Below are positions 1 to 8,924 of a DNA stretch of 64,000 nucleotides, piece by piece (the stretch's first letter is position 1; each line of letters begins with the position of its first letter). The stretch covers positions 620,001 to 684,000 of the forward strand of contig NZ_CP134196.1 of NCBI RefSeq assembly GCF_031585635.1, read 5' to 3'. The DNA is from Paraburkholderia sp. FT54 (lineage in GTDB: Bacteria; Pseudomonadota; Gammaproteobacteria; Burkholderiales; Burkholderiaceae). The position numbers and the translations under genes are program-made. Below the pieces are notes generated by a model that made no database searches, had not been told where the DNA came from, and saw nothing but the letters and a program-made list of their open reading frames with translations.

Positions 1-1
1 T

Positions 2-859
2 ATCGGCATGCTGAATCTGCGCGGCACGACCCTGCCGGTGATCGATTTCACGCGTTTCATGGGCCTGACTCGCGACGACGCAGCAGCGCCAGATGAGGCC
101 GCGAATGTCGACGAACGGCGCATCGTCGTGCTCAACCAGAATGACGTTCACGTCGGGCTGATGGTCGACGAAGTGCGCAGCATCGTCAGCTACCGTGACG
201 ACGAATTGATGACGATGCCGGCCTACAGCCGCCGGCACGTCGCACTGTTCGCCGGATGCCTCGGCAACGCAGGGCGCGGCAGCATCATCCTGTTGAATCC
301 GGACGCACTGTGCGCACACGAGCAGATCGCGGCGGTCGCGCGCGGCCATCACGATCTGTACCGCAACCGGCCGCGGACGGGCGACGCCGCCCGCGAACCC
401 GGCAGCGCGCGCGAGACCTACGTGACGTTCCGCCTCGTACACTTGCTGGGCGTGCGCATCGGTCAGTTGCGCGAGGTGATCGACTACTCGGATGACGTTG
501 CCGTCACACCAGGCGCGCCGGATTTCGTTCGCGGCGTGCTGCAGCTGCGCCGCGAACTGGTGACGGTAATCGACGTGCGCGCGATGTACCGTATGCCGCC
601 ATACGAAGACCTGACGCACGCGAAGATCCTGATTGTCGAGCATCGCGGCGAAAAGTTCGGGCTCGTCGTGGATGCGGTCGACAACATCGTGACTATCGAA
701 GCGGCCAGCCGTATCCCAGTGCCCGCCATGCTGACGCGGCAGCTCGGCAATGGCTTCGGCAACGGCATGAAGGAGGCGGTGGAGCTGCCCGGACGCGGCA
801 CGTTACTGCTGATCGATCTGGCGACGCTGTGCGAGCAGGCAGTGGTAGAGGCTGGCTAA
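2..859 (+). CDS. CheW-domain protein (two CheW domains), 5' end outside window
   Basis: The reading frame is open from the window edge, so the true start lies upstream. Two CheW-like beta-barrel repeats are visible: the first has the LNLRGTTLPVIDF core right at the edge, the second has VRGVLQLRRELVTVIDVRAMY at about residues 175-195 counted from the first in-window Met, followed by ILIVEHRGEKFGLVVDAVDNI. CheW domains couple chemoreceptors to CheA-type kinases at the cytoplasmic membrane. A tandem arrangement is less common than single-domain CheW and suggests a scaffold for a dedicated receptor/kinase array or a CheV-like coupling protein without a receiver. No other che gene is in view. Family assignment is firm; the exact role is not. 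Confidence 0.85.
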   Translation: MGMLNLRGTTLPVIDFTRFMGLTRDDAAAPDEAANVDERRIVVLNQNDVHVGLMVDEVRSIVSYRDDELMTMPAYSRRHVALFAGCLGNAGRGSIILLNPDALCAHEQIAAVARGHHDLYRNRPRTGDAAREPGSARETYVTFRLVHLLGVRIGQLREVIDYSDDVAVTPGAPDFVRGVLQLRRELVTVIDVRAMYRMPPYEDLTHAKILIVEHRGEKFGLVVDAVDNIVTIEAASRIPVPAMLTRQLGNGFGNGMKEAVELPGRGTLLLIDLATLCEQAVVEAG

Positions 860-1429
860 ACGGAGGAAGGCTGAGCATCAACCTCAGACACCGACGTCTG
901 CGTCGACAACGGGACTTCGGCCGATCGAAAGGAAAACGAAGGGCACCCTACAGTTTCTTCAAGTTCTTTGTTCTCCATTGATGCGTTCGCACTCAAAGGA
1001 CAGCAGCCGACCCTTCGCCCGCTTTCGCAAGATGATGGCCAGTGACGGTTGACCCGTCACAAACAGGATCTCTCCAGCCAGAACGGAATGATTGGTTGCA
1101 TGGCAGTACGCGTGGCAACTCGCGTGCTGCCTGAGCATTTCTGCGCTGAGGTTTTAAAGCCAGGCTGCGACAAACCGCCGCGAATGCCGCTTTTCACTCA
1201 AGGTGGGCCGAATGCGAGCCGATATTTTGTACGATGAATTCATGAAATGAAATTTACCATCATGGCGTAGCGGTTGCGCCTGAACGGGAAGGCTTTGCGT
1301 TTGAGAACCCTCCCCCGAGTGTTTCGATGCGGCACGGCAGCTCGGTGTGCAGGCTGCCCACGTCGCGGAACAGGGTGGCAGCAGCTCGCCCGGCCCGGCA
1401 TTGAAGGTTCGCCGCTCAACATACAGAAC
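860..1429. other. Intergenic stretch without a convincing gene
   Basis: About 570 bases follow the CheW gene before the EAL remnant. Short open frames exist (for example 1049-1237 on the + strand) but none shows recognisable protein signatures, a good ribosome binding site or a signal sequence. The stretch probably holds decayed DNA belonging to the EAL gene remnant that follows. Confidence 0.5.
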
Positions 1430-1643
1430 TCCTGGGGACAGCGCTCATCGGGTGTCAAGCTTGCCGTCGACGATTTCGACACTGAAAACGGCAACCTTGT
1501 CCCGACGCGGCGATTTCACTTCGACTACATCAAGATCGACCGGCAATCCGTCCGGGTGTAGAGCGCGACGATTGCGCGCTGGTGAAAGCGATCATGTTCC
1601 TCGCGAAGCAAGTCGGGGCACTAGTGGTTGTTCGATCCACCTG
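1430..1643 (+). pseudogene. EAL-domain (c-di-GMP phosphodiesterase) remnant, frameshifted
   Basis: Bases 1451-1558 translate to a stretch containing GVKLAVDDFD and FDYIKIDRQSV, the hallmark DDFG(T) and FDxIKID motifs of EAL phosphodiesterases. A one-base frame change at about 1560 leads into ERDDCALVKAIMFLAKQVGA, which matches the helix after the KID strand in EAL domains. The N-terminal half with the EAL signature is gone and the DFGTG motif is altered to DFDTE, so both truncation and frameshift mark this as dead. It is a relic of cyclic-di-GMP turnover, next to chemotaxis and flagellar regulator genes. Confidence 0.75.
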
Positions 1644-1666
1644 AGATCAAGACAAAGACCTTTCAA

Positions 1667-2608
1667 ATGAAAAAGACGGCCATTTTCTACACACTGCTAT
1701 TCATCGCTGCAACCCTCCTGGCCGGATGCGGAAGAGAGAAGACCAAAGACGACCGGATCGAGGAAAAGGCGCTTCGTCTTTACAACGCGGAGATGAAAAG
1801 CGGTGACTTCTGCAAGGCCGCTCAGGTGGTCGCAGGACGCTTCGAATATCCCGACGATTACCAAACGTCAAACGATGTTTTGACGGAGCGAATGCTCAAG
1901 TGGGAGGTCCGCCGGCGAGAGGTCACGCTGGATTGCAAAAGGCAGAAGTGGCCAGCCTACAAGGCCGCCATCGAAAACAGGCTCAACGATCTGCGACAGA
2001 AAAAAGACGAATACGAGAGCCTGCAGCGCGTGGCGGTTACCATGGTTGGCGGCTCGTTCGACGAAGACCAGATGAGCCGGCATTGCTTCGCCTCATTCGC
2101 AATCTCCAACAAATCGAAGTTTCCCATTTCGGCGGTCGGCTTCGCTGATGACCCGTTGCACAATCATGTAGGCGATTTCATGGTTCAGCAGGCGGATCGC
2201 GCTGATGCCGCGGCAGGCCCGAATGGTGGCTTCCTGCGGGCCGTTGCCGCGCACGAGCGGATGCGGGTTCAACATATTCCCCCGGTCGACTATGCGAGCG
2301 GCCAAACCGATGGCGAGTGGAATGGCGCGAGAAACTCCATCGCGAGCGGCGATACGAAGACCGTGGCCATGTGCAACTTCAAGATCGCCGGCCCGGACTC
2401 CATCTATCGACAAATGGACGAGCCGTCATATTCAATGGCGGTGAAATGGGTTGCGCTCGGCTCGGGCGAGCGGGTCGAACTATGGCGATACGTCAGGGGT
2501 GAAAGCGGATATGACTTCGACAATCAAATCCAAAACCTCCAGAGGAAGTTGATCACCGAGGATCCGAACCAGTCGATGGCGACGGACCAACATGGCGGCC
2601 AGTCCTAG
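1667..2608 (+). CDS. Hypothetical lipoprotein
   Basis: The ATG at 1667 opens an N-terminus of MKKTAIF type followed by a hydrophobic stretch and the lipobox LLAGC, so the mature protein should be lipidated and anchored in the inner or outer membrane. A longer frame from a TTG at 1628 would destroy the signal peptide and is not chosen. The mature part (about 290 residues) is charged, with a helical region rich in Lys/Arg/Glu (residues 30-130), then a beta-rich half. I do not recognise a named family. Base composition is visibly less GC-rich than the neighbouring catabolic genes, which with the flanking remnants suggests acquired DNA. Confidence 0.7.
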   Translation: MKKTAIFYTLLFIAATLLAGCGREKTKDDRIEEKALRLYNAEMKSGDFCKAAQVVAGRFEYPDDYQTSNDVLTERMLKWEVRRREVTLDCKRQKWPAYKAAIENRLNDLRQKKDEYESLQRVAVTMVGGSFDEDQMSRHCFASFAISNKSKFPISAVGFADDPLHNHVGDFMVQQADRADAAAGPNGGFLRAVAAHERMRVQHIPPVDYASGQTDGEWNGARNSIASGDTKTVAMCNFKIAGPDSIYRQMDEPSYSMAVKWVALGSGERVELWRYVRGESGYDFDNQIQNLQRKLITEDPNQSMATDQHGGQS

Positions 2609-2617
2609 CGATCTGAC

Positions 2618-2734
2618 TTGCTCGATGCAGAGGGCGACGCGCGAAAATTGCAGGAGGTCAACGAAGCCTACGCTGTGCTCTCCGATGAGAGCAGGCGACG
2701 ATTTTATGACTCGCGCCGCGCCAGCGAAGCGAGC
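2618..2734 (+). pseudogene. J-domain (DnaJ-like) C-terminal fragment
   Basis: Starting nine bases after the lipoprotein stop, the frame reads KLQEVNEAYAVLSDESRRRF followed by YD, the helix III/IV part of a J domain (typical pattern: INEAYEVLSDPEKRRRYD). The HPD motif that activates Hsp70 and helix II are absent and the following residues do not resemble a G/F or client-binding region. It is best read as a leftover of a J-domain co-chaperone gene. Confidence 0.6.
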
Positions 2735-2987
2735 TCAGCAATTTTGCCGATTCGTGACATGTTCAATGCGAGGAGTTCCGTAGGTTTGAAACGATCTTTG
2801 GTCAGCAAGCTCTCGCTGCCGGCAGCCAGAACTTGCCGCGTCTCGCAGGAATATCAGTCTCCAACGCGTTCCGGACGAGACGAATGCCTTGCAGTCGCAA
2901 AAGGAGTTGACGTGTGGCAGAGGGTCTTTAGCCTCCTCCAGTCGCGCATTGGAGATTGCGTTGAGCGTACGAGGGGCTGATCGAAAA

Positions 2988-3305
2988 ATGCTGACGGAGA
3001 TAAAAAACGTCAACTTGTCGTATTTGAAGCTGGCGCAACGTTTGTTGCGCATAGACAAGGCGATGGGCATGGCGAGCATGGGCGTCACGGAGAAACTGGC
3101 GGATTTCATCCTGAATCTCACGATGGAGGAAGCCGAAATACTCGCCGCATCGACTCAGTTACTGTGCCGGTTTGGCGTCAACGGACACGTCATTCTTTCC
3201 GCGATCACGAATAAGGGAATCGCCGAGAGAATGACTTCATCGACCCTCACGGCCGACGCAGGATGTCTGCCGGTAGACGGTAAGCGCGAACTTCCGCCCA
3301 CCTAG
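2988..3305 (+). CDS. flhD: FlhD-like flagellar transcriptional regulator, solitary
   Basis: From the ATG at 2988 the product is 105 residues, the normal FlhD length. The N-terminal part, LTEIKNVNLSYLKLAQRLL, then DKAMGM, GVTEKLADFILNLT and AASTQLLCRF, follows FlhD closely; the Cys in LLCRF corresponds to the conserved dimer-interface cysteine. FlhD works with FlhC as a heterohexamer that activates class II flagellar promoters. No flhC follows: the next gene is tartrate dehydratase on a separate transcript. In Burkholderia-type genomes the main flhDC lies elsewhere, so this is likely an accessory paralogue that may dock onto the chromosomal FlhC. The frame extends upstream to 2889 but that part does not resemble FlhD. 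Confidence 0.8.
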   Translation: MLTEIKNVNLSYLKLAQRLLRIDKAMGMASMGVTEKLADFILNLTMEEAEILAASTQLLCRFGVNGHVILSAITNKGIAERMTSSTLTADAGCLPVDGKRELPPT

Positions 3306-3532
3306 CTTGCGATTCTGGGCTCGGGTGCGAGTAGGGGCGGCGAGTCGGTCAGGGGCATTTCGTTGGGCAAGATAGTGGGCAAATCGGCGAAATCCGACGT
3401 GGAATCAGTTGTCACTTTAAGTAAAAAATGAAATGAATTGGAGCGAAGTTTGGCCGGTCGTTTCGCTGCTAAGCTTGGTCGGAATTGCTGCCAGAAAGCA
3501 TTCGATAAGCACAGTACTCACGAGACATATCC

Positions 3533-4699
3533 ATGAGAATCGTCGAAGTCCGCGAAAAGACCGTTCCGATCAGTTCCCCCATCCGTAATGCCTACATTGA
3601 CTTCCGCAAGATGACGTTGAGTCTCGTCGCCGTGGTGACGGATGTCATCCGGGACGGCAAGCCGGTGGTGGGTTATGGCTTCAATTCCAACGGCCGCTAC
3701 GGCCAGGGCAAGCTGATGCGCGAGCGCTTCATTCCGCGCATTCTCGAAGCCGACCCCGCCACGCTCGTGAACGATGCGGGCGACAACCTCGATCCGCACA
3801 AGATCTGGGCGACCATGTTCACGAACGAAAAGCCGGGCGGCCACGGCGAGCGCTCGGTCGCGATCGGTACGATCGACATGGCAATCTGGGACGCGGTGGC
3901 GAAGATCGAAGGCAAGCCGCTGTTCCAGCTGCTGGCCGACCGTTACGGCAATGGCCAGCCCGACCGCAAGGTTTTCGTATACGCGGCGGGCGGTTACTAC
4001 TACCCGGGCCAGGACCACGGGAAACTGAAAGACGAAATGCGCAGCTACCTCGACCGTGGCTATACGGTCGTGAAGAAGAAGATCGGCGGCGCTTCGCTCG
4101 ATGAAGATCTGCGCCGCATCGACTCGATCCTGAGCGTGCTGGGCGATGGACAGAAACTCGCGGTCGACGCCAATGGCCGCTTCGACCTCGACACGGCGAT
4201 CCAGTACGCGAAGGCGTTGTCGCAATACGACCTGTTCTGGTACGAAGAGCCGGGCGACCCGCTCGACTTCGAATTGCAGGCGACGCTGCGCAACTACTAC
4301 GACAAGCCGATGGCGACGGGTGAGGATCTGTTCTCGATGCAGGACGCCCGCAACCTGATCCGCTATGGCGGCATGCGTCCGGACCGCGACTGGCTGCAGT
4401 TCGACTGCGCACTGAGCTACGGCCTCGTCGAGTACCTGCGCACGCTCGACATGCTGCATCAGCACGGCTGGTCGCCGAGCCGCTGCGTTCCGCACGGCGG
4501 CCATCAGATGTCGCTGAACATCGCGGCCGGACTTGGCCTGGGCGGTAACGAATCCTATCCGGACCTGTTCCAGCCTTACGGTGGCTTCCCCGACGGCGTG
4601 AAGGTGGAAAACGGCTTCATCACGATGCCCGATCTGCCCGGCATCGGCTTCGAAGGCAAAGCCGATCTCTTCGCCGAGATGCAAAAGCTGTCCGCATAA
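3533..4699 (+). CDS. tarD: D(-)-tartrate dehydratase (enolase superfamily)
   Basis: The 388-residue product belongs to the mandelate racemase group of the enolase superfamily and is very close in length and motifs to the characterised Bradyrhizobium D-tartrate dehydratase. Mg ligands are D212 (VDANG), E238 (YEE) and E264 (TGED). The general base is K183 in the KKKIGG strand and the partner H321 lies in CVPHGGHQ. The enzyme abstracts the proton alpha to a carboxylate of D-tartrate and eliminates water to give oxaloacetate. It is followed after 163 bases by a dicarboxylate carrier and then malic enzyme, which supports an uptake-and-breakdown operon. The ATG at 3533 starts the family's usual MRIVEVRE N-terminus. 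Confidence 0.92.
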   Translation: MRIVEVREKTVPISSPIRNAYIDFRKMTLSLVAVVTDVIRDGKPVVGYGFNSNGRYGQGKLMRERFIPRILEADPATLVNDAGDNLDPHKIWATMFTNEKPGGHGERSVAIGTIDMAIWDAVAKIEGKPLFQLLADRYGNGQPDRKVFVYAAGGYYYPGQDHGKLKDEMRSYLDRGYTVVKKKIGGASLDEDLRRIDSILSVLGDGQKLAVDANGRFDLDTAIQYAKALSQYDLFWYEEPGDPLDFELQATLRNYYDKPMATGEDLFSMQDARNLIRYGGMRPDRDWLQFDCALSYGLVEYLRTLDMLHQHGWSPSRCVPHGGHQMSLNIAAGLGLGGNESYPDLFQPYGGFPDGVKVENGFITMPDLPGIGFEGKADLFAEMQKLSA

Positions 4700-4862
4700 G
4701 CCGTCCAGCAGTAAAACGCGCCGAGTAACGGAGCGGTGTCACGTTCAAAGAAATAGACCAGGCAATGCAGGCGAAATCGGTTCGTGTTCGCTGCGGCGGT
4801 AGGCTCTCCCGTGGCGGCTCAAACTGATTTTCATTAAAAGATGCCACGCATAGGAGACCGTC

Positions 4863-6218
4863 GTGCGGGTTTCAAAGATCGGAAAGTCCCTTTCCAAGCT
4901 CTACGTGCAGGTTCTGATTGGAATTATTGCCGGTATCTTCGTCGGCCATTTCTATCCTGACATCGGTTCGCAGCTCAAACCACTCGGCGACCTGTTCATC
5001 AAACTGATCCGGATGCTGCTCGCGCCGATCATCTTCGCTTCCGTCGTGGTTGGGATTGCGCGGATGAACGACCTGCATCAGGCCGGTCGCGTCGGCGTCA
5101 AGGCGGTCGTCTACTTTGAGATCGCATCGACGATTGCCCTCGCTATCGGCCTCGTCATCGTGGATGTCGTCAAGCCGGGCAGCGGTATGCACATTGATCC
5201 CGCGCATATCGATAGTTCTTCCATTGCCACGTACACCCAGGCGGCACAGCAACACGGGATGCTGGAGTTCTTCATGAGCATCGTTCCAAATAGCATTGTT
5301 GGAGCGTTCGCCAATGGAGAGATCCTGCCGATCATTTTCTTCTCCGTTCTGCTTGCAATCGCGCTCGCGAGGCTGGGTCCGCGCGCTGCGCCGTTCGTCG
5401 ACATGCTCGATATTTTCCTTCAGGGCATGTTCGGTATCGTGCGGATCGTGATGTATGTCGCGCCCATCGGTGCCTTCGGCGGCATGGCCTTTACCATCGC
5501 AAAGTACGGCATCGGTACGCTGGCATCGTTCGGCCAGCTGATGCTATGCCTTTACCTCACCTCGATTATTTTCGTGACTGTTGTGCTTGGTCTGGCGATG
5601 AGGTTGAGCGGGCTGTCGCTATGGAAGTATCTCCGTTACATCAAGGATGAAATCTTCATTACGCTCGGCACCGCTTCGACTGAAGCAGTGCTCCCTCAGA
5701 TGCTGATCAAGATGGAGAAATTGGGTTGCTCTCGGCCCGTAGTGGGGATGGTGTTGCCTACGGGCTATACCTTCAACGCCGATGGCACGGCGATCTACCT
5801 GACCATGGCATCGATGTTCGTTGCCCAGGCGCTGAATATCCACCTGACGATCTGGGACCAGCTGCTGCTCCTCGGCGTGCTGCTGTTGACATCCAAAGGG
5901 TCGGCCGGCGTGGCGGGAGCCGGGTTCGTCGCGCTGGCTGCCACGCTGGCCTCGATGCACAAAATCCCTGCGTCTGGACTGGTGCTGCTGCTCGGCGTCG
6001 ACCGTTTCCTCAATGAGGCGCGTGCAGTCACCAATCTGATCGGCAACGGCGTAGCGACCATCGTGGTAGCACGTTGGGAAGGGGCACTCGATATGAATAA
6101 GGCTCGCGCCATGCTCGAACGTACCGACACGAGCCTCGATGCCTTGGAAGCCACGACTGAAGAGCAGACAGATCGAACGAAGCCGAAAGACGCCATTGTT
6201 CGATCCCGCGCACATTGA
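4863..6218 (+). CDS. dctA: C4-dicarboxylate:cation symporter DctA
   Basis: The 451-residue protein is a DAACS-family carrier with the usual eight membrane helices and two re-entrant loops. Recognisable pieces are SKLYVQVLIGIIAGIFVGHF at the N-terminus, PNSIVGAFANGEILPIIFFS, and the substrate-binding TASTEAVLPQM and GYTFNADGTAIYLTM segments. It imports succinate, malate and fumarate and, from its place between tartrate dehydratase and malic enzyme, probably tartrate. Translation starts at a GTG (4863) behind a purine-rich AGGAGACC stretch. The gap to maeB is 36 bases, consistent with cotranscription. Confidence 0.93.
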   Translation: MRVSKIGKSLSKLYVQVLIGIIAGIFVGHFYPDIGSQLKPLGDLFIKLIRMLLAPIIFASVVVGIARMNDLHQAGRVGVKAVVYFEIASTIALAIGLVIVDVVKPGSGMHIDPAHIDSSSIATYTQAAQQHGMLEFFMSIVPNSIVGAFANGEILPIIFFSVLLAIALARLGPRAAPFVDMLDIFLQGMFGIVRIVMYVAPIGAFGGMAFTIAKYGIGTLASFGQLMLCLYLTSIIFVTVVLGLAMRLSGLSLWKYLRYIKDEIFITLGTASTEAVLPQMLIKMEKLGCSRPVVGMVLPTGYTFNADGTAIYLTMASMFVAQALNIHLTIWDQLLLLGVLLLTSKGSAGVAGAGFVALAATLASMHKIPASGLVLLLGVDRFLNEARAVTNLIGNGVATIVVARWEGALDMNKARAMLERTDTSLDALEATTEEQTDRTKPKDAIVRSRAH

Positions 6219-6253
6219 GCCTTTGATTTAACTTTATTCCGAGCACTGCAGCA

Positions 6254-8551
6254 ATGACCAGGCATTCTGAAACGACGAGCTTCCGCGAAGCCGCCCTCGA
6301 TTACCACGAATTCCCGACTCCCGGGAAGATCGCGATCGCCCCGACCAAGCAGATGATCAACCAGCGCGACCTCGCGCTGGCCTACTCGCCTGGTGTCGCG
6401 TTCGCGTGTGAGGAAATCGTCGAGAACCCGCTGAACGCCGCGCGCTTCACGGCACGCAGCAATCTGGTCGGTGTCGTCACGAACGGCACCGCGGTGCTGG
6501 GTCTGGGCAACATCGGGCCGCTCGCCTCGAAGCCGGTCATGGAAGGCAAGGCCGTGCTGTTCAAGAAGTTCGCCGGCATCGACGTGTTCGATATCGAGCT
6601 GAACGAGTCCGACCCGCACAAGCTGGTGGATGTGATTGCAGCACTGGAGCCGACCTTCGGCGGCATCAACCTCGAAGACATCAAGGCGCCGGACTGCTTC
6701 ATCGTCGAGCGCGAATGCCGCAAGCGCATGAAGATTCCGGTCTTCCACGACGACCAGCACGGCACGGCGATCGTCGTCGCGGCGGCGATCACCAACGGGT
6801 TGAAGGTGGTCGGCAAGGACATCAGGGAGGTCAAGCTGGTGTCCTCGGGCGCGGGTGCGGCGGCGCTGGCCTGTCTGGACCTGCTGGTCGATATCGGCCT
6901 GCCGCTCGAGAACATCACCGTCACGGATCTGGCCGGCGTGGTCTACAAGGGCCGTGTCGAACTGATGGATCCGGACAAGGAGCGCTTCGCGCGTGAAACC
7001 GACGCCCGCACGCTCGCCGAAGCGATCGGCGGCGCGGACGTGTTCCTCGGGCTGTCGGCCGGCGGCGTGCTCAAGCAGGACATGGTCAGGCAGATGGCGG
7101 ACAAGCCGCTGATCCTGGCGCTGGCCAACCCGACGCCGGAAATCCTGCCGGAACTGGCGCTCGAAGTGCGTCCGGACGCGGTGCTGTGCACGGGCCGCAC
7201 CGACTATCCGAATCAGGTGAACAACGTGCTGGTGTTCCCGTTCCTGTTCCGCGGCGCGCTGGATGCGGGCGCGACGACGGTCACGCGGGAAATGGAAATC
7301 GCGGCGGTCAACGCGATCGCCGAACTGGCGCGCCAGGAGCAGAGCGACATCGTCGCGACCGCGTATGGCATCCAGGATCTCTCGTTTGGGCCGGAATATC
7401 TGATTCCGAAGCCGTTCGACCCGCGTCTGATCGTCAAGGTCGCGCCGGCCGTGGCGAAGGCCGCGATGGATTCGGGCGTGGCCGAGCGTCCGATCGAGGA
7501 CATGGAAGCGTACGAACAGCATCTGCAGCAGTTCGTGTATCACAGCGGCACGACCATGAAGCCGATTTTCCAGCTCGCGCGTGGCGTCGAGCCGGAGAAG
7601 AAGCGCATCGTGTTCGCGGAGGGCGAAGAAGAGCGCGTGCTGCGCGCGATGCAGATCATCGTCGACGAAAAGCTGGCCAGGCCGATCCTGATCGGCCGTC
7701 CGGCGGTGATCGAGCAGCGCATTGCGCGCTACGGCCTGCGTCTGGTTGCGGGTCAGGACTACACGGTCGTGAACACCGACCATGACGAGCGTTACCGCGA
7801 CTTCTGGCAGGAATATCACAAGATGATGTCGCGCAAGGGCATCAGTGCGCAGATGGCGAAGCTCGAAATGCGCCGCCGCACCACGCTGATCGGCGCGATG
7901 CTGGTGGAAAAGGGCGAGGCCGACGGCATGATCTGCGGCACGGTGTCGACCACGCATCGCCACCTGCACTTCATCGATCAGGTGATCGGTAAGAAGGCGG
8001 GCGCGAAGGTCTACGCGGCGATGAACGCGCTGGTATTGCCGAACCGGCAGATTTTCCTGGTGGACACGCACGTGAACGTCGATCCGACGCCGGAGCAGCT
8101 GGCTGAAATCACGCTCATGGCGGCGGAGGAAGTGCGCCGTTTCGGGATCGAGCCGAAGATCGCGCTGCTGTCGCATTCGAACTTCGGCACGAGCAACGCG
8201 CCGACCGCGCAGAAGATGCGCGACACGCTGGCGATCCTGCGCGAACGCGCACCGGACCTGCAGGTGGACGGCGAAATGCACGGCGACATTGCGCTCGACG
8301 CGAATCTGCGCCGCGAAGTGATGCCCGATTCGACGCTCGAAGGCGATGCGAACCTGCTGGTGCTGCCGAACATCGACGCGGCCAACATCTCGTATAACCT
8401 GCTGAAGACCGCCGCGGGCAACAACATCGCGATTGGTCCGATGCTGCTGGGCGCGGCCAAGCCGGTGCACGTGCTGACGGCTTCGGCGACGGTGCGCCGG
8501 ATCGTCAACATGACGGCGCTGCTGGTGGCCGATGTGAATGCGCTCAAGTAG
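6254..8551 (+). CDS. maeB: NADP-dependent malic enzyme with phosphotransacetylase-like domain
   Basis: At 765 residues this is the long MaeB type: a malic enzyme domain (about 1-420, with LAYSPGVAFACEEI, HDDQHGTAIV and the Rossmann VSSGAGAAALACLDLL) fused to a catalytically inactive phosphotransacetylase-like regulatory domain (about 430-765). It converts malate to pyruvate and CO2 with NADPH formation, and family members can also act on oxaloacetate. Downstream of tarD and dctA it would drain oxaloacetate/malate from tartrate into pyruvate. The C-terminal domain binds acetyl-CoA as a feedback effector in characterised homologues. Confidence 0.93.
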   Translation: MTRHSETTSFREAALDYHEFPTPGKIAIAPTKQMINQRDLALAYSPGVAFACEEIVENPLNAARFTARSNLVGVVTNGTAVLGLGNIGPLASKPVMEGKAVLFKKFAGIDVFDIELNESDPHKLVDVIAALEPTFGGINLEDIKAPDCFIVERECRKRMKIPVFHDDQHGTAIVVAAAITNGLKVVGKDIREVKLVSSGAGAAALACLDLLVDIGLPLENITVTDLAGVVYKGRVELMDPDKERFARETDARTLAEAIGGADVFLGLSAGGVLKQDMVRQMADKPLILALANPTPEILPELALEVRPDAVLCTGRTDYPNQVNNVLVFPFLFRGALDAGATTVTREMEIAAVNAIAELARQEQSDIVATAYGIQDLSFGPEYLIPKPFDPRLIVKVAPAVAKAAMDSGVAERPIEDMEAYEQHLQQFVYHSGTTMKPIFQLARGVEPEKKRIVFAEGEEERVLRAMQIIVDEKLARPILIGRPAVIEQRIARYGLRLVAGQDYTVVNTDHDERYRDFWQEYHKMMSRKGISAQMAKLEMRRRTTLIGAMLVEKGEADGMICGTVSTTHRHLHFIDQVIGKKAGAKVYAAMNALVLPNRQIFLVDTHVNVDPTPEQLAEITLMAAEEVRRFGIEPKIALLSHSNFGTSNAPTAQKMRDTLAILRERAPDLQVDGEMHGDIALDANLRREVMPDSTLEGDANLLVLPNIDAANISYNLLKTAAGNNIAIGPMLLGAAKPVHVLTASATVRRIVNMTALLVADVNALK

Positions 8552-8585
8552 CCGAGAGGTTCGCACAATCGAGTTGCGTTATCGA

Positions 8586-8619
8586 CGCGTTCTGCCAGGA
8601 GTCGCGATGGCAGAACGCG
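8586..8619 (+). terminator. Stem-loop downstream of maeB
   Basis: Perfect 12-base arms CGCGTTCTGCCA (8586-8597) and TGGCAGAACGCG (8608-8619) enclose a 10-base loop, 35 bases after the maeB stop. There is no U-run behind it, so it may act as an mRNA 3'-end stabiliser or a factor-dependent termination aid. The rest of the gap up to the next promoter (8620-8862) shows nothing I can assign. Confidence 0.55.
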
Positions 8620-8862
8620 GTCACTGACGGCGATTCATCATCGAGACGTGACGGTCCGATCTGAAGGTATCTGCGAGAGTTGACAGAGCCGGACCCAAGC
8701 CGCGATTTCCGGTGAGATCACTGTGAAATCGGTATCGGTCAACGACGGATCCGCGCGCCGCCATCACGGTCGAGAAAAACCGCGTCGGTGCGAGATGTGC
8801 GTCGTGTCCGTGTTTCGGAGCCATCGAGACGGCGGATCGACATAGATCTATAAGTTGAACCC

Positions 8863-8889
8863 TAAACCATTGAGAACACGTGCCGATAA
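8863..8889 (+). promoter_or_regulatory. FliA (sigma-28) promoter of the chemoreceptor gene
   Basis: TAAA at 8863-8866 and GCCGATAA at 8882-8889 are separated by exactly 15 bases, the full consensus layout of the flagellar sigma factor. The promoter lies 36 bases upstream of the ATG at 8925. It also excludes the GTG at 8880 as the translation start, since that codon overlaps the -10 box. Confidence 0.85.
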
Positions 8890-8924
8890 ATGGTTGTGGT
8901 TACTCCGTGGAAAAATACCCCCTC

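Noticed and set aside
3518..4684. Long minus-strand frame opposite the tartrate dehydratase
   Set aside because: It mirrors the codon structure of the enolase-superfamily gene and has the Arg/His/Val-rich composition of antisense frames in GC-rich DNA.
5795..8566. 923-codon minus-strand frame opposite maeB and dctA
   Set aside because: Very long but shows antisense composition (His/Arg/Asp-rich) and no domain; maeB on the + strand is unmistakable.
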